DNA of 32,750 bases from positions 1 through 32,750 of the forward strand of contig JAHJRE010000038.1 in assembly GCA_018831055.1 (NCBI GenBank), in the 5' to 3' direction. The first letter of the stretch is position 1, and each line of letters begins with the position of its first letter. A program made the position numbers and the translations under genes. Shown here piece after piece: positions 16,753 through 30,323 of this stretch. The notes under the pieces are model-generated. The model was given only the letters and a program-made list of their open reading frames with translations, was not told where the DNA came from and searched no databases. This DNA comes from Bacteroidota bacterium (GTDB lineage Bacteria; Bacteroidota; Bacteroidia; Bacteroidales; B18-G4).

Positions 16753-17421
16753 TTAAAAAACTATTCCAATACTCAGTTCAACAAAATTCGCCTTTGCCTT
16801 GTCATCCCCTTTCAATATATTGGTAAATCCGTTATCAAAACGAGGGGCTACATGCAATACAGTCGACTTACTTATACTATACTCCAAACCCAATCCCAGG
16901 ATCAGAGACTCCCTGAAAAGAACAATCCGGTCGTAAATATCCACGTCATCCTGCGTATATTCAGTATTGCCGTAAAAGTACCTGTCATCGGCCCGGGCAC
17001 TTAGCAATACCCCGGTTCCAACCCCAACCATCCCGTAAAAACGAAACTTTCCGAACGAATTCGTGCGCATCTTCAAGGCAAGAGGTATCTCCACATATCG
17101 TAGCCGGTAATCCCGCTCAAGATCCGCATCCCATGTGAAATTATCAACATTCAGGGTAGTGGGATACTTCATGGAAGGATACAGATAAACCACATCAAAA
17201 CCTGTAACCACTGCATAATTTTCCATCAGGAAGAACTCCGTGATCACTCCCCAGGAAAAACCAATATGAACACCATCGTTCTTAAATCCCTTTTCTTCGG
17301 GATTCAACCAACCTATATTGGGAGCAAACCTGACGCCAAATACAAATGGCTTTTGCTGGGCTACAACCGTGGAAACCAATACAAAAATCCCAAGAACCAT
17401 AATGAGAATCAATCTTTTCAT
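16753..17421 (-). CDS. Outer-membrane beta-barrel protein, PorT family-like
   Basis: The 222-residue protein has a signal peptide (residues 1-21, cleaved near VVAQQ). Alternating hydrophobic strands follow, with the family's YVEIPLALKM motif, and the protein ends SIGIVF with the terminal aromatic residue expected for a barrel. It resembles the beta-barrel family that includes PorT, a component of type IX secretion, but many members are not PorT and the true porT neighbours are not seen here. Its function is therefore open. It is divergent from a second barrel gene at 17565 and probably co-transcribed with nadE downstream. Confidence 0.82.
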   Translation of the reverse strand: MKRLILIMVLGIFVLVSTVVAQQKPFVFGVRFAPNIGWLNPEEKGFKNDGVHIGFSWGVITEFFLMENYAVVTGFDVVYLYPSMKYPTTLNVDNFTWDADLERDYRLRYVEIPLALKMRTNSFGKFRFYGMVGVGTGVLLSARADDRYFYGNTEYTQDDVDIYDRIVLFRESLILGLGLEYSISKSTVLHVAPRFDNGFTNILKGDDKAKANFVELSIGIVF

Positions 17422-17519
17422 AACTGCGCGGTAATTAGGTTTAAAAAAATAAAATTAAGCCTTTTCTTCTTGCCGGCTCGTGATTCCAAAATATTTTTCG
17501 TTATTTGCCCATCTCTTTT

Positions 17520-17527
17520 TATCTTTG
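17520..17527 (+). promoter_or_regulatory. Predicted -7 promoter box of the second barrel gene
   Basis: TATCTTTG matches TAnnTTTG exactly and ends 37 bases before the ATG at 17565. A T-rich stretch near 17493-17499 is at the right distance for a -33 element. The box lies upstream of the chosen ATG and inside an in-frame upstream extension, which supports the later start. Confidence 0.45.
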
Positions 17528-17564
17528 TTTCAAATCAAATTTGGTTAAACTAAAAACAACAGTC

Positions 17565-18200
17565 ATGAAAAAACTTATTCCCGTTATCATAGCCATGTTC
17601 CTCTTTGCTTCAGGATATGCGCAGGTACCCATGCTGACCCTCGGACCAAAGATCGGATTCAACACCAACAAGATCAAAACCGACCTCTCCGATGTTAAAG
17701 AAGACCTCAAGGCAGGTTTTGAAATTGGTGCATTTGTCAGAATTGGTAAGAAAATATATGTCCAGCCGGAAGTTATGTTCAAAACCCAGAACAGTAAATT
17801 TAATGTCGATACCAAAGACGCCCAGGGCAACGTCATAGATGTCGACTATAAAGTTAAAATGAAAACCATCGACATCCCCGTAATGATAGGTGCCAAACTG
17901 ATCGACGCCAAGGTTTTTAACATCCGCATCATGACCGGCCCCGTTATTTCCATGCTCGCCAATAAGGAAATCGATACCGATGAAAAATATAAGGACACTT
18001 TCCTGAATGAAGACGATTTCAAAAATGCTAACTGGTACTGGGGATTCGGTGCCGGAGTAGACGTTCTTATGTTTACTCTCGACGTAAGGTATAACCTGGG
18101 TCTCAATGATATCTATGATGGAAAGATCAACAATACGGATATCAACCCCGAACTTAAAGCCAACCTCTTCAACGTTACACTGGGCTGGAAAATACTATAA
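17565..18200 (+). CDS. Outer-membrane beta-barrel protein, PorT family-like
   Basis: The 211-residue product begins MKKLIPVIIAMFLFASGYAQ, a typical Bacteroidetes signal peptide cleaved after GYA. It continues with TLGPKIGFNTNK, the strand FVRIGKKIYVQPEVMF and TIDIPVMIGAKLI, which corresponds to the (Y/I)-D/E-IP-(V/L)-x-x-K motif of this barrel family. It ends in an alternating strand, NVTLGWKIL. An in-frame ATG at 17505 lies upstream of the predicted promoter and would spoil the signal peptide, so 17565 is chosen. Function unknown. It faces away from a similar barrel gene at 16753; the pair may come from an old duplication. A strong hairpin repeat follows 33 bases after its stop. Confidence 0.85.
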   Translation: MKKLIPVIIAMFLFASGYAQVPMLTLGPKIGFNTNKIKTDLSDVKEDLKAGFEIGAFVRIGKKIYVQPEVMFKTQNSKFNVDTKDAQGNVIDVDYKVKMKTIDIPVMIGAKLIDAKVFNIRIMTGPVISMLANKEIDTDEKYKDTFLNEDDFKNANWYWGFGAGVDVLMFTLDVRYNLGLNDIYDGKINNTDINPELKANLFNVTLGWKIL

Positions 18201-18233
18201 TGTTGGCTGAGCGTTGGCAGAGATAAATAGAAT

Positions 18234-18282
18234 GTTACAGGTTACAGGTTACAGGTTGTAACCTGTAACCTGCAACTTGATA
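18234..18282. repeat. Palindromic intergenic repeat, copy B (19-bp arms)
   Basis: The arms 18234-18252 (GTTACAGGTTACAGGTTAC) and 18258-18276 (GTAACCTGTAACCTGCAAC) pair at 18 of 19 positions around a 5-base loop AGGTT. The left arm is built from GTTACAG units in tandem. AACTTGATA (18274-18282) closes it, as in the copy near 7100. It lies between the barrel gene and gldB and would form a very stable RNA hairpin, able to stop transcription or protect the 3' end, though no U-tract follows. Confidence 0.85.
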
Positions 18283-18320
18283 CTATTGGCTATTCACTCA
18301 CGATAGACATACTTTGCTTC

Positions 18321-19337
18321 ATGGTATTACTCTTTTTTCGTTTTTTTAAAAGTTGCCATTTTTTTCAGCGGAGCATTTTTTTGTTGTTGCTGAGTTTATT
18401 ATCCTGCCTTAGTGGCCCTGATAAAGCTGATTTATCCGGTATCGATCTGGATGAAATCGAGATCCATCGCTACGGTAAGGATCTTTTTGCCATTTCCCCC
18501 AACAACATTGGCGCAGGATTGGACTCTCTCTCGGGAGAGTATTCCTTTTTCCTGGGAGATGATTACCGGGATACCCTGAACATTATCAGAATCAGGGAGT
18601 ACATCATCGACCCTTTCCTGAAAGACCTGCATGAAAGCACCATGAACACATACCCTGATCTTGCTTTCCTGGAAAAAGACCTTACAACAGCTTACCGCTA
18701 TATTATATATTATTTCCCCGAAACCCGGGTACCGGAGTTTTACACATACATTTCGGGTATAGATGTGATGCAGCCGGTAATGTATCTCGACAGCCTGGTG
18801 GTAATAGGTCTGGATTGTTACCTGGGTAAAGATTTTGAGGAATACAAAAGAGCAGGGATCCCTCTTTACCGTTCCGAACGCATGACAAGCGATTATATCG
18901 TTCCGGATGTGGTCAGGCAATGGGCATATACAACTTTTCTCGATGATCACCCCGGCAACCGGCTGATCGACCAGATCATCGCAGAAGGCAAAGCTCTCTA
19001 TCTGCTTGATATCATCCTCCCCGAAACGCCCGATCGCATAAAAATAGGTTACACACCCGATCAGCTTGAGTGGTGTGAAGATAATGAATCCAACCTTTGG
19101 GCATTTCTGCTGGAAAACGAATTGCTTTTCTCCGGTGATCTGCAGAAAACATCCAAACTGATCCAGGATGGTCCGTTCACTTCCTATTTCGACAGGGAAT
19201 CACCGGCGCGTACCGGTATCTGGACAGGCTGGCAGATCGTCAGGAGCTATATGAAAAAAAACAAAGTCAGTCCTGTCGAACTCATGCAAAACCGCGATGC
19301 CGGCGACATCCTGTCGAAATCAGGATATAAACCCTAA
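18321..19337 (+). CDS. gldB: Gliding motility lipoprotein GldB
   Basis: GldB is a lipoprotein required for gliding in Flavobacterium johnsoniae and conserved in many non-gliding Bacteroidetes, where its role is not settled. The 338-residue product has a hydrophobic signal with lipobox LLSC (C29), followed by the family pattern EIEIHRYGKDLFAI, then a FPE-containing segment and GLDCYLGKDFEEYKRAGIPLYRSERM. The HPGNRLIDQIIAEGKALYLLD region resembles zinc-peptidase-like helices, but no HExxH motif is present. A TACTTTG sequence just before the ATG is a weak promoter-like match. It precedes comM by 73 bases on the same strand, probably without functional linkage. Confidence 0.85.
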   Translation: MVLLFFRFFKSCHFFQRSIFLLLLSLLSCLSGPDKADLSGIDLDEIEIHRYGKDLFAISPNNIGAGLDSLSGEYSFFLGDDYRDTLNIIRIREYIIDPFLKDLHESTMNTYPDLAFLEKDLTTAYRYIIYYFPETRVPEFYTYISGIDVMQPVMYLDSLVVIGLDCYLGKDFEEYKRAGIPLYRSERMTSDYIVPDVVRQWAYTTFLDDHPGNRLIDQIIAEGKALYLLDIILPETPDRIKIGYTPDQLEWCEDNESNLWAFLLENELLFSGDLQKTSKLIQDGPFTSYFDRESPARTGIWTGWQIVRSYMKKNKVSPVELMQNRDAGDILSKSGYKP

Positions 19338-19410
19338 ATTTTTTTCATCCCGGGCAGGGCATAAATGTGTTTTTTGGGAACTAACCAATAAACACCTAAT
19401 TCATCCTGCG

Positions 19411-20949
19411 ATGTTAGTAAAAACTTTTGGCAGTGCCATTGTCGGCATTGATGCACTCACCATCACGGTGGAGGTGAGCATAGATCAGGGTGTGGCCTTT
19501 TTCATGGTCGGTTTGCCCGACAGCGCCGTGAAAGAAAGCCATCAGCGCATTGAAGCCGCCCTGAGGCATAACGGGTTTCACATTCCCGGGAAAAAAATCG
19601 TGATCAATCTTGCTCCGGCAGATATCCGCAAGGAAGGATCGGCCTACGATCTGACCATTGCCATCGGCATACTGGCCGCTTCACAGCAGATCAAGCATGA
19701 GAAAGTCGGGGAGTATATTATCATGGGTGAGTTGTCGCTCGATGGCGGGCTTCAGCCGGTGAAAGGCGCCTTGCCCATTGCTATCGAAGCCAAACGTAAA
19801 GGGTTCAAAGGTATACTCCTGCCCTTCGTCAATGCCAGGGAGGCAGCCATAGTGAATGATATTGAAGTTTATGGTATCAGGAGCGTGAAAGAGGTCATCG
19901 ACTTCTTTAACGGGGAGGGACAAATCAAACCTGTGGTTGTCGACAGCCGGGAAACATTTTCCACAAAACTGAACACCTATGACGTGGATTTCTCGGATGT
20001 GCGTGGTCAGCAAAATATCAAGCGTGCCCTGGAGATCGCCGCGGCGGGAGGGCATAATGTTATCATGATCGGCCCCCCTGGTTCGGGTAAGACCATGCTT
20101 GCCCGGCGTTTACCAACCATCCTGCCTCCGCTGAACCTCAAAGAAGCACTGGAAACCACCAAAATCCATTCCGTCGCCGGGAAAATGCCACGGGGCACCA
20201 GCCTGATAACACAACGCCCGTTCCGGGCCCCACATCATACTATTAGTGACGCCGGTCTCGTTGGCGGCGGCAGCTTCCCCCAGCCCGGAGAAGTGTCACT
20301 GGCCCACCACGGAGTGTTATTCCTCGATGAGCTCCCCGAATTCAAAAGATCGGTGCTTGAAGTGATGCGACAACCCATAGAACAAAGAAGCATCACCATC
20401 TCACGCGCCCGCTTCTCCATCGAATACCCTGCCAGCATCATGCTCGTGACGGCCATGAATCCCTGCCCCTGCGGTTACTATAACCACCCCGAACAGGAAT
20501 GTACCTGCGGACCCGGTATCGTCCAAAAATACCTCAGCAGGATCTCAGGTCCCCTGCTTGACCGCATCGATATTCAAATCGAAGTGGTCCCGGTTAAAGT
20601 TAACGACCTGGTGGAGGCAGCCCCGGGAGAAAAAAGCGAACTGATCAGGGAAAGGGTCATTGCAGCCAGAAAAATCCAGGATAAACGCTTCGAGGAATAT
20701 TCCTCAGTACATTGCAATGCCCAAATGGGAGCAAGCCTGCTGAAAAATATCTGTATTATTGACAATGATTGCAAGAAACTCCTGACCCATGCCATCACCA
20801 AACTCAATCTATCCGCCCGTGCCTACGACCGCATCCTGAAAGTGTCGCGCACCATCGCCGACCTCGACGGTGATACCGATATCAGGGCTGCACACCTCTC
20901 GGAAGCAATACATTACCGAAGCCTTGATAGGGAGAATTGGGGGACATGA
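19411..20949 (+). CDS. comM: YifB/ComM family Mg chelatase-like AAA+ ATPase
   Basis: ComM is a hexameric helicase that promotes branch migration during natural transformation in Haemophilus and Vibrio; family members occur in many bacteria without known competence. The 512-residue protein has the N-terminal Lon-like fold (GLPDSAVKESHQRIEAAL at 34-51), Walker A GPPGSGKT at 221-228 and Walker B VLFLDE at 302-307. A cysteine cluster CPCGYY...CTCG lies at 352-367, and PLLDRIDIQIEV is followed by the C-terminal chelatase-type domain. An in-frame ORF extends back to 19297 across the gldB end, but conservation starts at MLVKTFGSAIVGID, so 19411 is chosen. Confidence 0.95.
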   Translation: MLVKTFGSAIVGIDALTITVEVSIDQGVAFFMVGLPDSAVKESHQRIEAALRHNGFHIPGKKIVINLAPADIRKEGSAYDLTIAIGILAASQQIKHEKVGEYIIMGELSLDGGLQPVKGALPIAIEAKRKGFKGILLPFVNAREAAIVNDIEVYGIRSVKEVIDFFNGEGQIKPVVVDSRETFSTKLNTYDVDFSDVRGQQNIKRALEIAAAGGHNVIMIGPPGSGKTMLARRLPTILPPLNLKEALETTKIHSVAGKMPRGTSLITQRPFRAPHHTISDAGLVGGGSFPQPGEVSLAHHGVLFLDELPEFKRSVLEVMRQPIEQRSITISRARFSIEYPASIMLVTAMNPCPCGYYNHPEQECTCGPGIVQKYLSRISGPLLDRIDIQIEVVPVKVNDLVEAAPGEKSELIRERVIAARKIQDKRFEEYSSVHCNAQMGASLLKNICIIDNDCKKLLTHAITKLNLSARAYDRILKVSRTIADLDGDTDIRAAHLSEAIHYRSLDRENWGT

Positions 20950-20971
20950 TAGGGATGAAGTGGTATTAGAA

Positions 20972-21724
20972 TTACTTCGCCAGCCTCGCCATATGTGCCA
21001 GGAATAAATCCTTTCTGGCACGCGATATAGGAACCGTGGAATCGTCGGTAAGCTGTATGTAACCTCCCTCCTGCCGGATGAATTTCTTCACATACTCAAG
21101 GTTGATCAGGTGAGAGTTATGTGTACGGAAAAAATTACGGTCGCTAAGCAGATCCTGGTATTCCTTCAGATTTCTGGAAACAAGGAACTTCCTGCCATCG
21201 TTCAGAAAAAACCAGGAATAACTCCTGTCAGCTTCAACCCTGACAATATCACTCATTTTCAGATATTCCATCCCATCGGAAGTCGGGATCGCCAGCTTAC
21301 CCGGCAGAGACATCCGCAGATTCTCCAAAAGGGTCTCAAATCCTGCATTCTTGTCTTTCTTTTTCTGTCTTCCGGCTTCCACCTTCTTTACTGCTTCAAT
21401 AAACTCACTGATATTTATTGGTTTAAGGATGTAATCAACGGCACTGTACTTAATCGCCCTGATGGCATAATGATTAAATGCTGTTATAAAGATCACATCG
21501 AAATCCTTTTGCGGAAAATGCGATAGAAGGTCAAAACCACTTCCATGAGGCATTTCAACATCCAGGAAAACCAGGTCGGGCTCCGTTTCGTTGATCACTT
21601 TAACGCCATCCCTTGCCGAGTGAGCCTTACCTGCAACTTCAATGTTCGGACAGTATTCCGATATAATGGACTCGATGAATTTCACCGCATCCTGCTCGTC
21701 ATCCACAATAACTACTTTTAACAT
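20972..21724 (-). CDS. LytTR-type response regulator
   Basis: The 250-residue protein has a receiver domain (about 1-120) with the acidic cluster VDDE, phospho-acceptor D55 in VFLDVEMP and K101 in YILKPI. A charged linker leads to a LytTR DNA-binding domain (about 145-250) containing the SYSWFFLNDG strand, FLVSRNLKEYQDLL and FFRTHNSHLINLEYVKKF. Such regulators bind direct-repeat sites when phosphorylated. The gene is 11 bases downstream of the TPR sensor kinase gene, clearly its partner. Target genes are unknown; the divergent glycyl radical cluster is a natural candidate by position only. Confidence 0.96.
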   Translation of the reverse strand: MLKVVIVDDEQDAVKFIESIISEYCPNIEVAGKAHSARDGVKVINETEPDLVFLDVEMPHGSGFDLLSHFPQKDFDVIFITAFNHYAIRAIKYSAVDYILKPINISEFIEAVKKVEAGRQKKKDKNAGFETLLENLRMSLPGKLAIPTSDGMEYLKMSDIVRVEADRSYSWFFLNDGRKFLVSRNLKEYQDLLSDRNFFRTHNSHLINLEYVKKFIRQEGGYIQLTDDSTVPISRARKDLFLAHMARLAK

Positions 21725-21735
21725 ATTTCTGAATA

Positions 21736-23664
21736 TTAACCGACTAAAGGAATGCTGATCTCAACTCGTGTTCCGGCTGCTCTGCCATCCGAATCCTTAA
21801 GGTCGGTGTAGTTGATTTTCATGTTCTTCCCGTATAAGGTATTCACCAGGTTAAGCCTCGATTCTGTGATGCGCGTACCCAGTGAATTATGCTCCTTTTT
21901 CTTTTCATTTTTTATTTTCATGGCCTTATCCCTGCCAATACCATTATCTTCTATGGTACATAGAATGTACTCGTCGAAAAGCTTCAGATCAATCCCCACA
22001 AAACCTCTACCATCCTCCTTGTTCATCAATCCGTGAACAATTGAATTCTCCACAAAAGGCTGGATCAGCATGGTAGGAATACGGTAAAGAAGGGTGTCTA
22101 TTTCTTCATCAACATTGATCTGCCAATGAAACTTCCCTTTGAAACGTATGGTTTCAAGTTCCAGGTACAATCTTAGCGATTCAATTTCATCACGAATGGG
22201 TATTGACGTGTGCCGGGAATTATCCAATGTCATCCGGATCAGCTTGGCAAATTTTGTCATGTATTCATTCGCCGCGATCTTATCGTTTTGGAAAACATAG
22301 TATTGAATGGAGTTCAATGTGTTAAAAATAAAATGAGGATTCATCTGCTGACGCAGATTTCTTTGGTTCAGCTCAGATAAACGATGATTCATTTCGGCAA
22401 TTCGCTGCTTCGATATGATGCGGCTCTGATAAAAGATCAGCCCTCCGATTACTAACAATAAAGCCAGTCCCCCGCTTAATCCATACATCAGGTAGCGGTT
22501 CTGCCTGAGTTTGATCTCAAGCAACTCAAATTCCCGGGCTTTCTTATCGGCCTCATAACTGCTTCTTGCTTCATACAAACGTTGGTTGTACTGGTTGGTC
22601 ATCATCGAATCCGAATAACGGGCATGAAGCACAAAATAATTATAGGCATTTTTGAAATCATCCTGATCAACATACATTTTGCTGATATCCTCGTGCAACC
22701 AGGAAAGGTTATAATAATCCTTTGTCTTTTTCGCAACCTCGATGCTCTTCTGATAATATCCGATGGCTTTGTCATAATCCTTCCAGTCGCGATAGATATT
22801 CCCGATATTCCCATAACAATTTCCCAGGAAATAAAGGCCATTGATAGCTTCCGCGAGACGGATGTTCTCATTATATATCTTTAGGGACTTTTCAAGGTCT
22901 CCCTGCAGATAGGCCACCCAGGCCATGTGATTCAGTACCATGGCCATTTGTGATGAATCATGGCTCTTGTTTATTAATTCCAGTGCCTGATCCAGCAAAT
23001 GATTCGCTTCTTCATAATTCTCTCTTTCCAGTTCTATTACGGCTATCCGTTGTAAAACCCTCGTCACATATGGTAATTTAGTTTCCCAGTCTATGTGGGT
23101 AAGGTACTTTTCATAATACTCCTTTTCCTTATCATAATCCTGCAGCCGTTCATAGACTCGTGCAATATCATAGTAAAAAAGGGTAACCTCATCCTGCATG
23201 CCTTCCTTTGCTGCCATCGACTGGGCCTCAGTAAATAACTCCAGCGATTTCGACATCCTGCCCTCCCGGAAATAAAGGTAACCTTCCGATTTCAGTAAGA
23301 GAATTTTTTCCAGGATGTTCTTAGGAGGATACAGCAATTTGATCTTTTTCTCCAGGTATTCCAGGGATCTGTCGTAACGACCGGAAAGGTCATTCAGATA
23401 AATAACAAAATCCAGATACTTTATATCCGGTTTTAACCCTTTTTCATCCGCAAATCTTAACGCATCATCTGAATAACGTAAACCCGCTTCCCTGTCTTTC
23501 TCGAATACTGCCTTGCTCAGTTCCATAAGCGTCCTGAACCTGACGGTATCCTCCATCGGCTGCTCCAGCAACAATTTTAGGCTATCGACACAATTCTGCG
23601 ACAAAACCGGCAACGCCAGCAAAAGAAAAAAAATCGCAATTATTTTTGCCTTGTCGATAAGCAT
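21736..23664 (-). CDS. TPR-containing sensor histidine kinase of the LytS/YpdA type (His_kinase family)
   Basis: The 642-residue protein has a signal peptide (1-22), a periplasmic region of TPR repeats (about 40-380; several units of the W/Y-x-x-L-G-x-x-Y type), one transmembrane helix at 391-412 and a coiled-coil-like linker. The His_kinase domain has the phospho-accepting H444 in NPHFIFNTLNSIQ, the N-box with N540 (QPFVENSIVHGL) and the G-box DNGIG at 573-577. All key residues are present. It would sense a periplasmic protein or peptide cue through the TPRs and phosphorylate the adjacent LytTR regulator. It is transcribed away from the glycyl radical cluster. Confidence 0.95.
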   Translation of the reverse strand: MLIDKAKIIAIFFLLLALPVLSQNCVDSLKLLLEQPMEDTVRFRTLMELSKAVFEKDREAGLRYSDDALRFADEKGLKPDIKYLDFVIYLNDLSGRYDRSLEYLEKKIKLLYPPKNILEKILLLKSEGYLYFREGRMSKSLELFTEAQSMAAKEGMQDEVTLFYYDIARVYERLQDYDKEKEYYEKYLTHIDWETKLPYVTRVLQRIAVIELERENYEEANHLLDQALELINKSHDSSQMAMVLNHMAWVAYLQGDLEKSLKIYNENIRLAEAINGLYFLGNCYGNIGNIYRDWKDYDKAIGYYQKSIEVAKKTKDYYNLSWLHEDISKMYVDQDDFKNAYNYFVLHARYSDSMMTNQYNQRLYEARSSYEADKKAREFELLEIKLRQNRYLMYGLSGGLALLLVIGGLIFYQSRIISKQRIAEMNHRLSELNQRNLRQQMNPHFIFNTLNSIQYYVFQNDKIAANEYMTKFAKLIRMTLDNSRHTSIPIRDEIESLRLYLELETIRFKGKFHWQINVDEEIDTLLYRIPTMLIQPFVENSIVHGLMNKEDGRGFVGIDLKLFDEYILCTIEDNGIGRDKAMKIKNEKKKEHNSLGTRITESRLNLVNTLYGKNMKINYTDLKDSDGRAAGTRVEISIPLVG

Positions 23665-23688
23665 GATCTGTTAACCGGTTTATTAAAA

Positions 23689-23726
23689 TAAAGTTACAAA
23701 ATAATCCTCAGCCTGATGCAAAAATA
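23689..23726 (-). promoter_or_regulatory. Possible promoter of the TPR kinase/LytTR operon
   Basis: On the minus strand, TTTG (within TATTTTTG, 23726 to 23719) is followed after 22 bases by TAACTTTA (23696 to 23689), one base off the -7 consensus. The start codon is 25 bases further on. The TATTTTTG itself matches TAnnTTTG and could be an alternative -7 box. Confidence 0.35.
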
Positions 23727-23782
23727 GGATGATTAAGAAGATTAAAAATAATCCATCTTTCAGAAGTGGATTATCATCCTAT
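23724..23782. repeat. Interrupted inverted repeat (two nested 8-base stems)
   Basis: ATAGGATG (23724-23731) pairs with CATCCTAT (23775-23782), and ATAATCCA (23748-23755) pairs with TGGATTAT (23767-23774) around an 11-base loop. Both stems are perfect, and their right arms are contiguous, so a 16-base-pair stem with one 16-base bulge forms. It sits between the two divergent promoters and is a candidate operator or RNA structure. Confidence 0.65.
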
Positions 23783-23824
23783 GCATGGTGACTTTCAGCC
23801 AATATCTAATTTTTTTTTGTTTCA

Positions 23825-23855
23825 TTGCTTAATGGTAAAATTATAAATACCTTTA
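23825..23855 (+). promoter_or_regulatory. Predicted promoter of the glycyl radical cluster
   Basis: TTG at 23825-23827 is followed after 20 bases by TACCTTTA at 23848-23855, one base off TAnnTTTG. The spacing fits the Bacteroidetes -33/-7 arrangement. Transcription would begin near 23862, giving a leader of about 140 bases that includes a short ORF. Confidence 0.4.
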
Positions 23856-23871
23856 CCACAAATAATAAAGC

Positions 23872-23946
23872 ATGTTACCCAGGAATCTGCACCTGAAGAT
23901 GTACAAGAAATTCGGCAAAGGCCTTTATGAATGCTGGCTGTTTTGA
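23872..23946 (+). CDS. Possible 24-residue leader peptide ORF
   Basis: ATG to TGA gives 24 residues with a basic middle (LHLKMYKKFGKG) and an aromatic/cysteine end (LYECWLF). It lies about ten bases after the predicted transcription start and 56 bases upstream of the activase gene. It could be a regulatory leader peptide, a small protein or a chance ORF; the sequence alone does not decide. Confidence 0.25.
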   Translation: MLPRNLHLKMYKKFGKGLYECWLF

Positions 23947-24002
23947 ACCCTTTCCCTCTTTTGCAGTTATATAATGATTTCAATTAATTATTTAATCCCC
24001 GA

Positions 24003-24791
24003 ATGAAAGGGTTGGTTTTCGATATCAAGCACTTTGCTATACACGATGGTCCGGGATTGCGCACAACGGTTTTCCTGAAAGGATGCCCTATGAAATGCCT
24101 TTGGTGCCACAATCCCGAAAGCCAGAAGATGATCCCCGAAGAGCATGAAAAATTATTAACGATAGAAGACCGTGTTTACCGTGAAAAGATAAGCACGGGA
24201 CAATGGATGACCCCCGATGAAGTCATGCTTGAAATCAGGAAAGATGAGGTCTTTTACAATGAATCCGATGGAGGAGTTACACTATCCGGAGGCGAACCCA
24301 TGATGCAACCGGATTTTTCTCTTGAGTTGCTGGAAATGGCTCACAGCGAAGGTTTCCACACAGCCGTAGATACTTGTGGCTATGCACACCCTGAAGTTTT
24401 TCAACGTTTCCTGGAACATACCGATCTTTTCCTGTTCGACCTGAAAATAATGGATTTTATGACGCATGTCCGCTATACAGGCGTTTCCAACCAAAACATC
24501 CTGGATAACCTGAATGCTTTGCGAGATTCAGGTCACCGGGTAATTATCCGTTTCCCGGTTATCCCGGGCATCACCAATACAGAAGATAATATTTTAAAGA
24601 TCCGTGAATTTCTGGGAAAGGATTTTACAAGGCTTGACATCCTACCTTATCACCACATGGCATCGGCCAAATACAAACGCTTGGGGTTGACCTATGCCTT
24701 ACCGGACCTTAAAGCTCCGGAAAAAAACGAGATCGAATCGCTGAAAGTTTTCTTTTCAGAAACCGGAATAAATGTGCAAACCGGAGGATAA
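24003..24791 (+). CDS. Glycyl radical enzyme activating enzyme (radical SAM), short PflA-like form
   Basis: The enzyme uses a [4Fe-4S] cluster and S-adenosylmethionine to place the glycyl radical on its partner, under anaerobic conditions. The 262-residue protein has HDGPGLRTTVFLKGCP followed by the cluster motif CxxxCxxC (C28, C32, C35), LSGGEPMMQ near residues 94-102 and VDTCGY at about 121-126. The cysteine-rich ferredoxin-like insert for two extra clusters, common in activases outside the PFL-AE group, is absent; the sequence passes directly from HNPESQK to the conserved core. It lies five bases upstream of the radical enzyme gene, and its last codons carry that gene's ribosome binding site (GGAGG, 24783-24787). 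Confidence 0.94.
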   Translation: MKGLVFDIKHFAIHDGPGLRTTVFLKGCPMKCLWCHNPESQKMIPEEHEKLLTIEDRVYREKISTGQWMTPDEVMLEIRKDEVFYNESDGGVTLSGGEPMMQPDFSLELLEMAHSEGFHTAVDTCGYAHPEVFQRFLEHTDLFLFDLKIMDFMTHVRYTGVSNQNILDNLNALRDSGHRVIIRFPVIPGITNTEDNILKIREFLGKDFTRLDILPYHHMASAKYKRLGLTYALPDLKAPEKNEIESLKVFFSETGINVQTGG

Positions 24792-24796
24792 ACAAA

Positions 24797-30308
<5,512 letters not shown>

Positions 30309-30323
30309 ATTGGCAGTTTTTGA

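Larger units (their letters stand above)
23665..24002. other. Divergent 338-base intergenic region between the TPR/LytTR system and the glycyl radical cluster
   Basis: The region is AT-rich. It holds an 8-base palindrome AACCGGTT (23673-23680), predicted promoters for both directions, an interrupted inverted repeat at 23724-23782, a T-run at 23812-23819 and a 24-codon ORF at 23872. I saw no tRNA, terminator U-tract or recognised riboswitch. Its length and structure suggest that control of one or both flanking operons is concentrated here. Confidence 0.7.

Noticed and set aside
18432-18950. 172-residue minus-strand ORF
   Set aside because: It is a shadow of gldB; the gldB frame carries lipobox and family motifs.
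19297-19410. N-terminal extension of the ComM protein
   Set aside because: It overlaps the end of gldB, and the conserved N-terminus begins at 19411.
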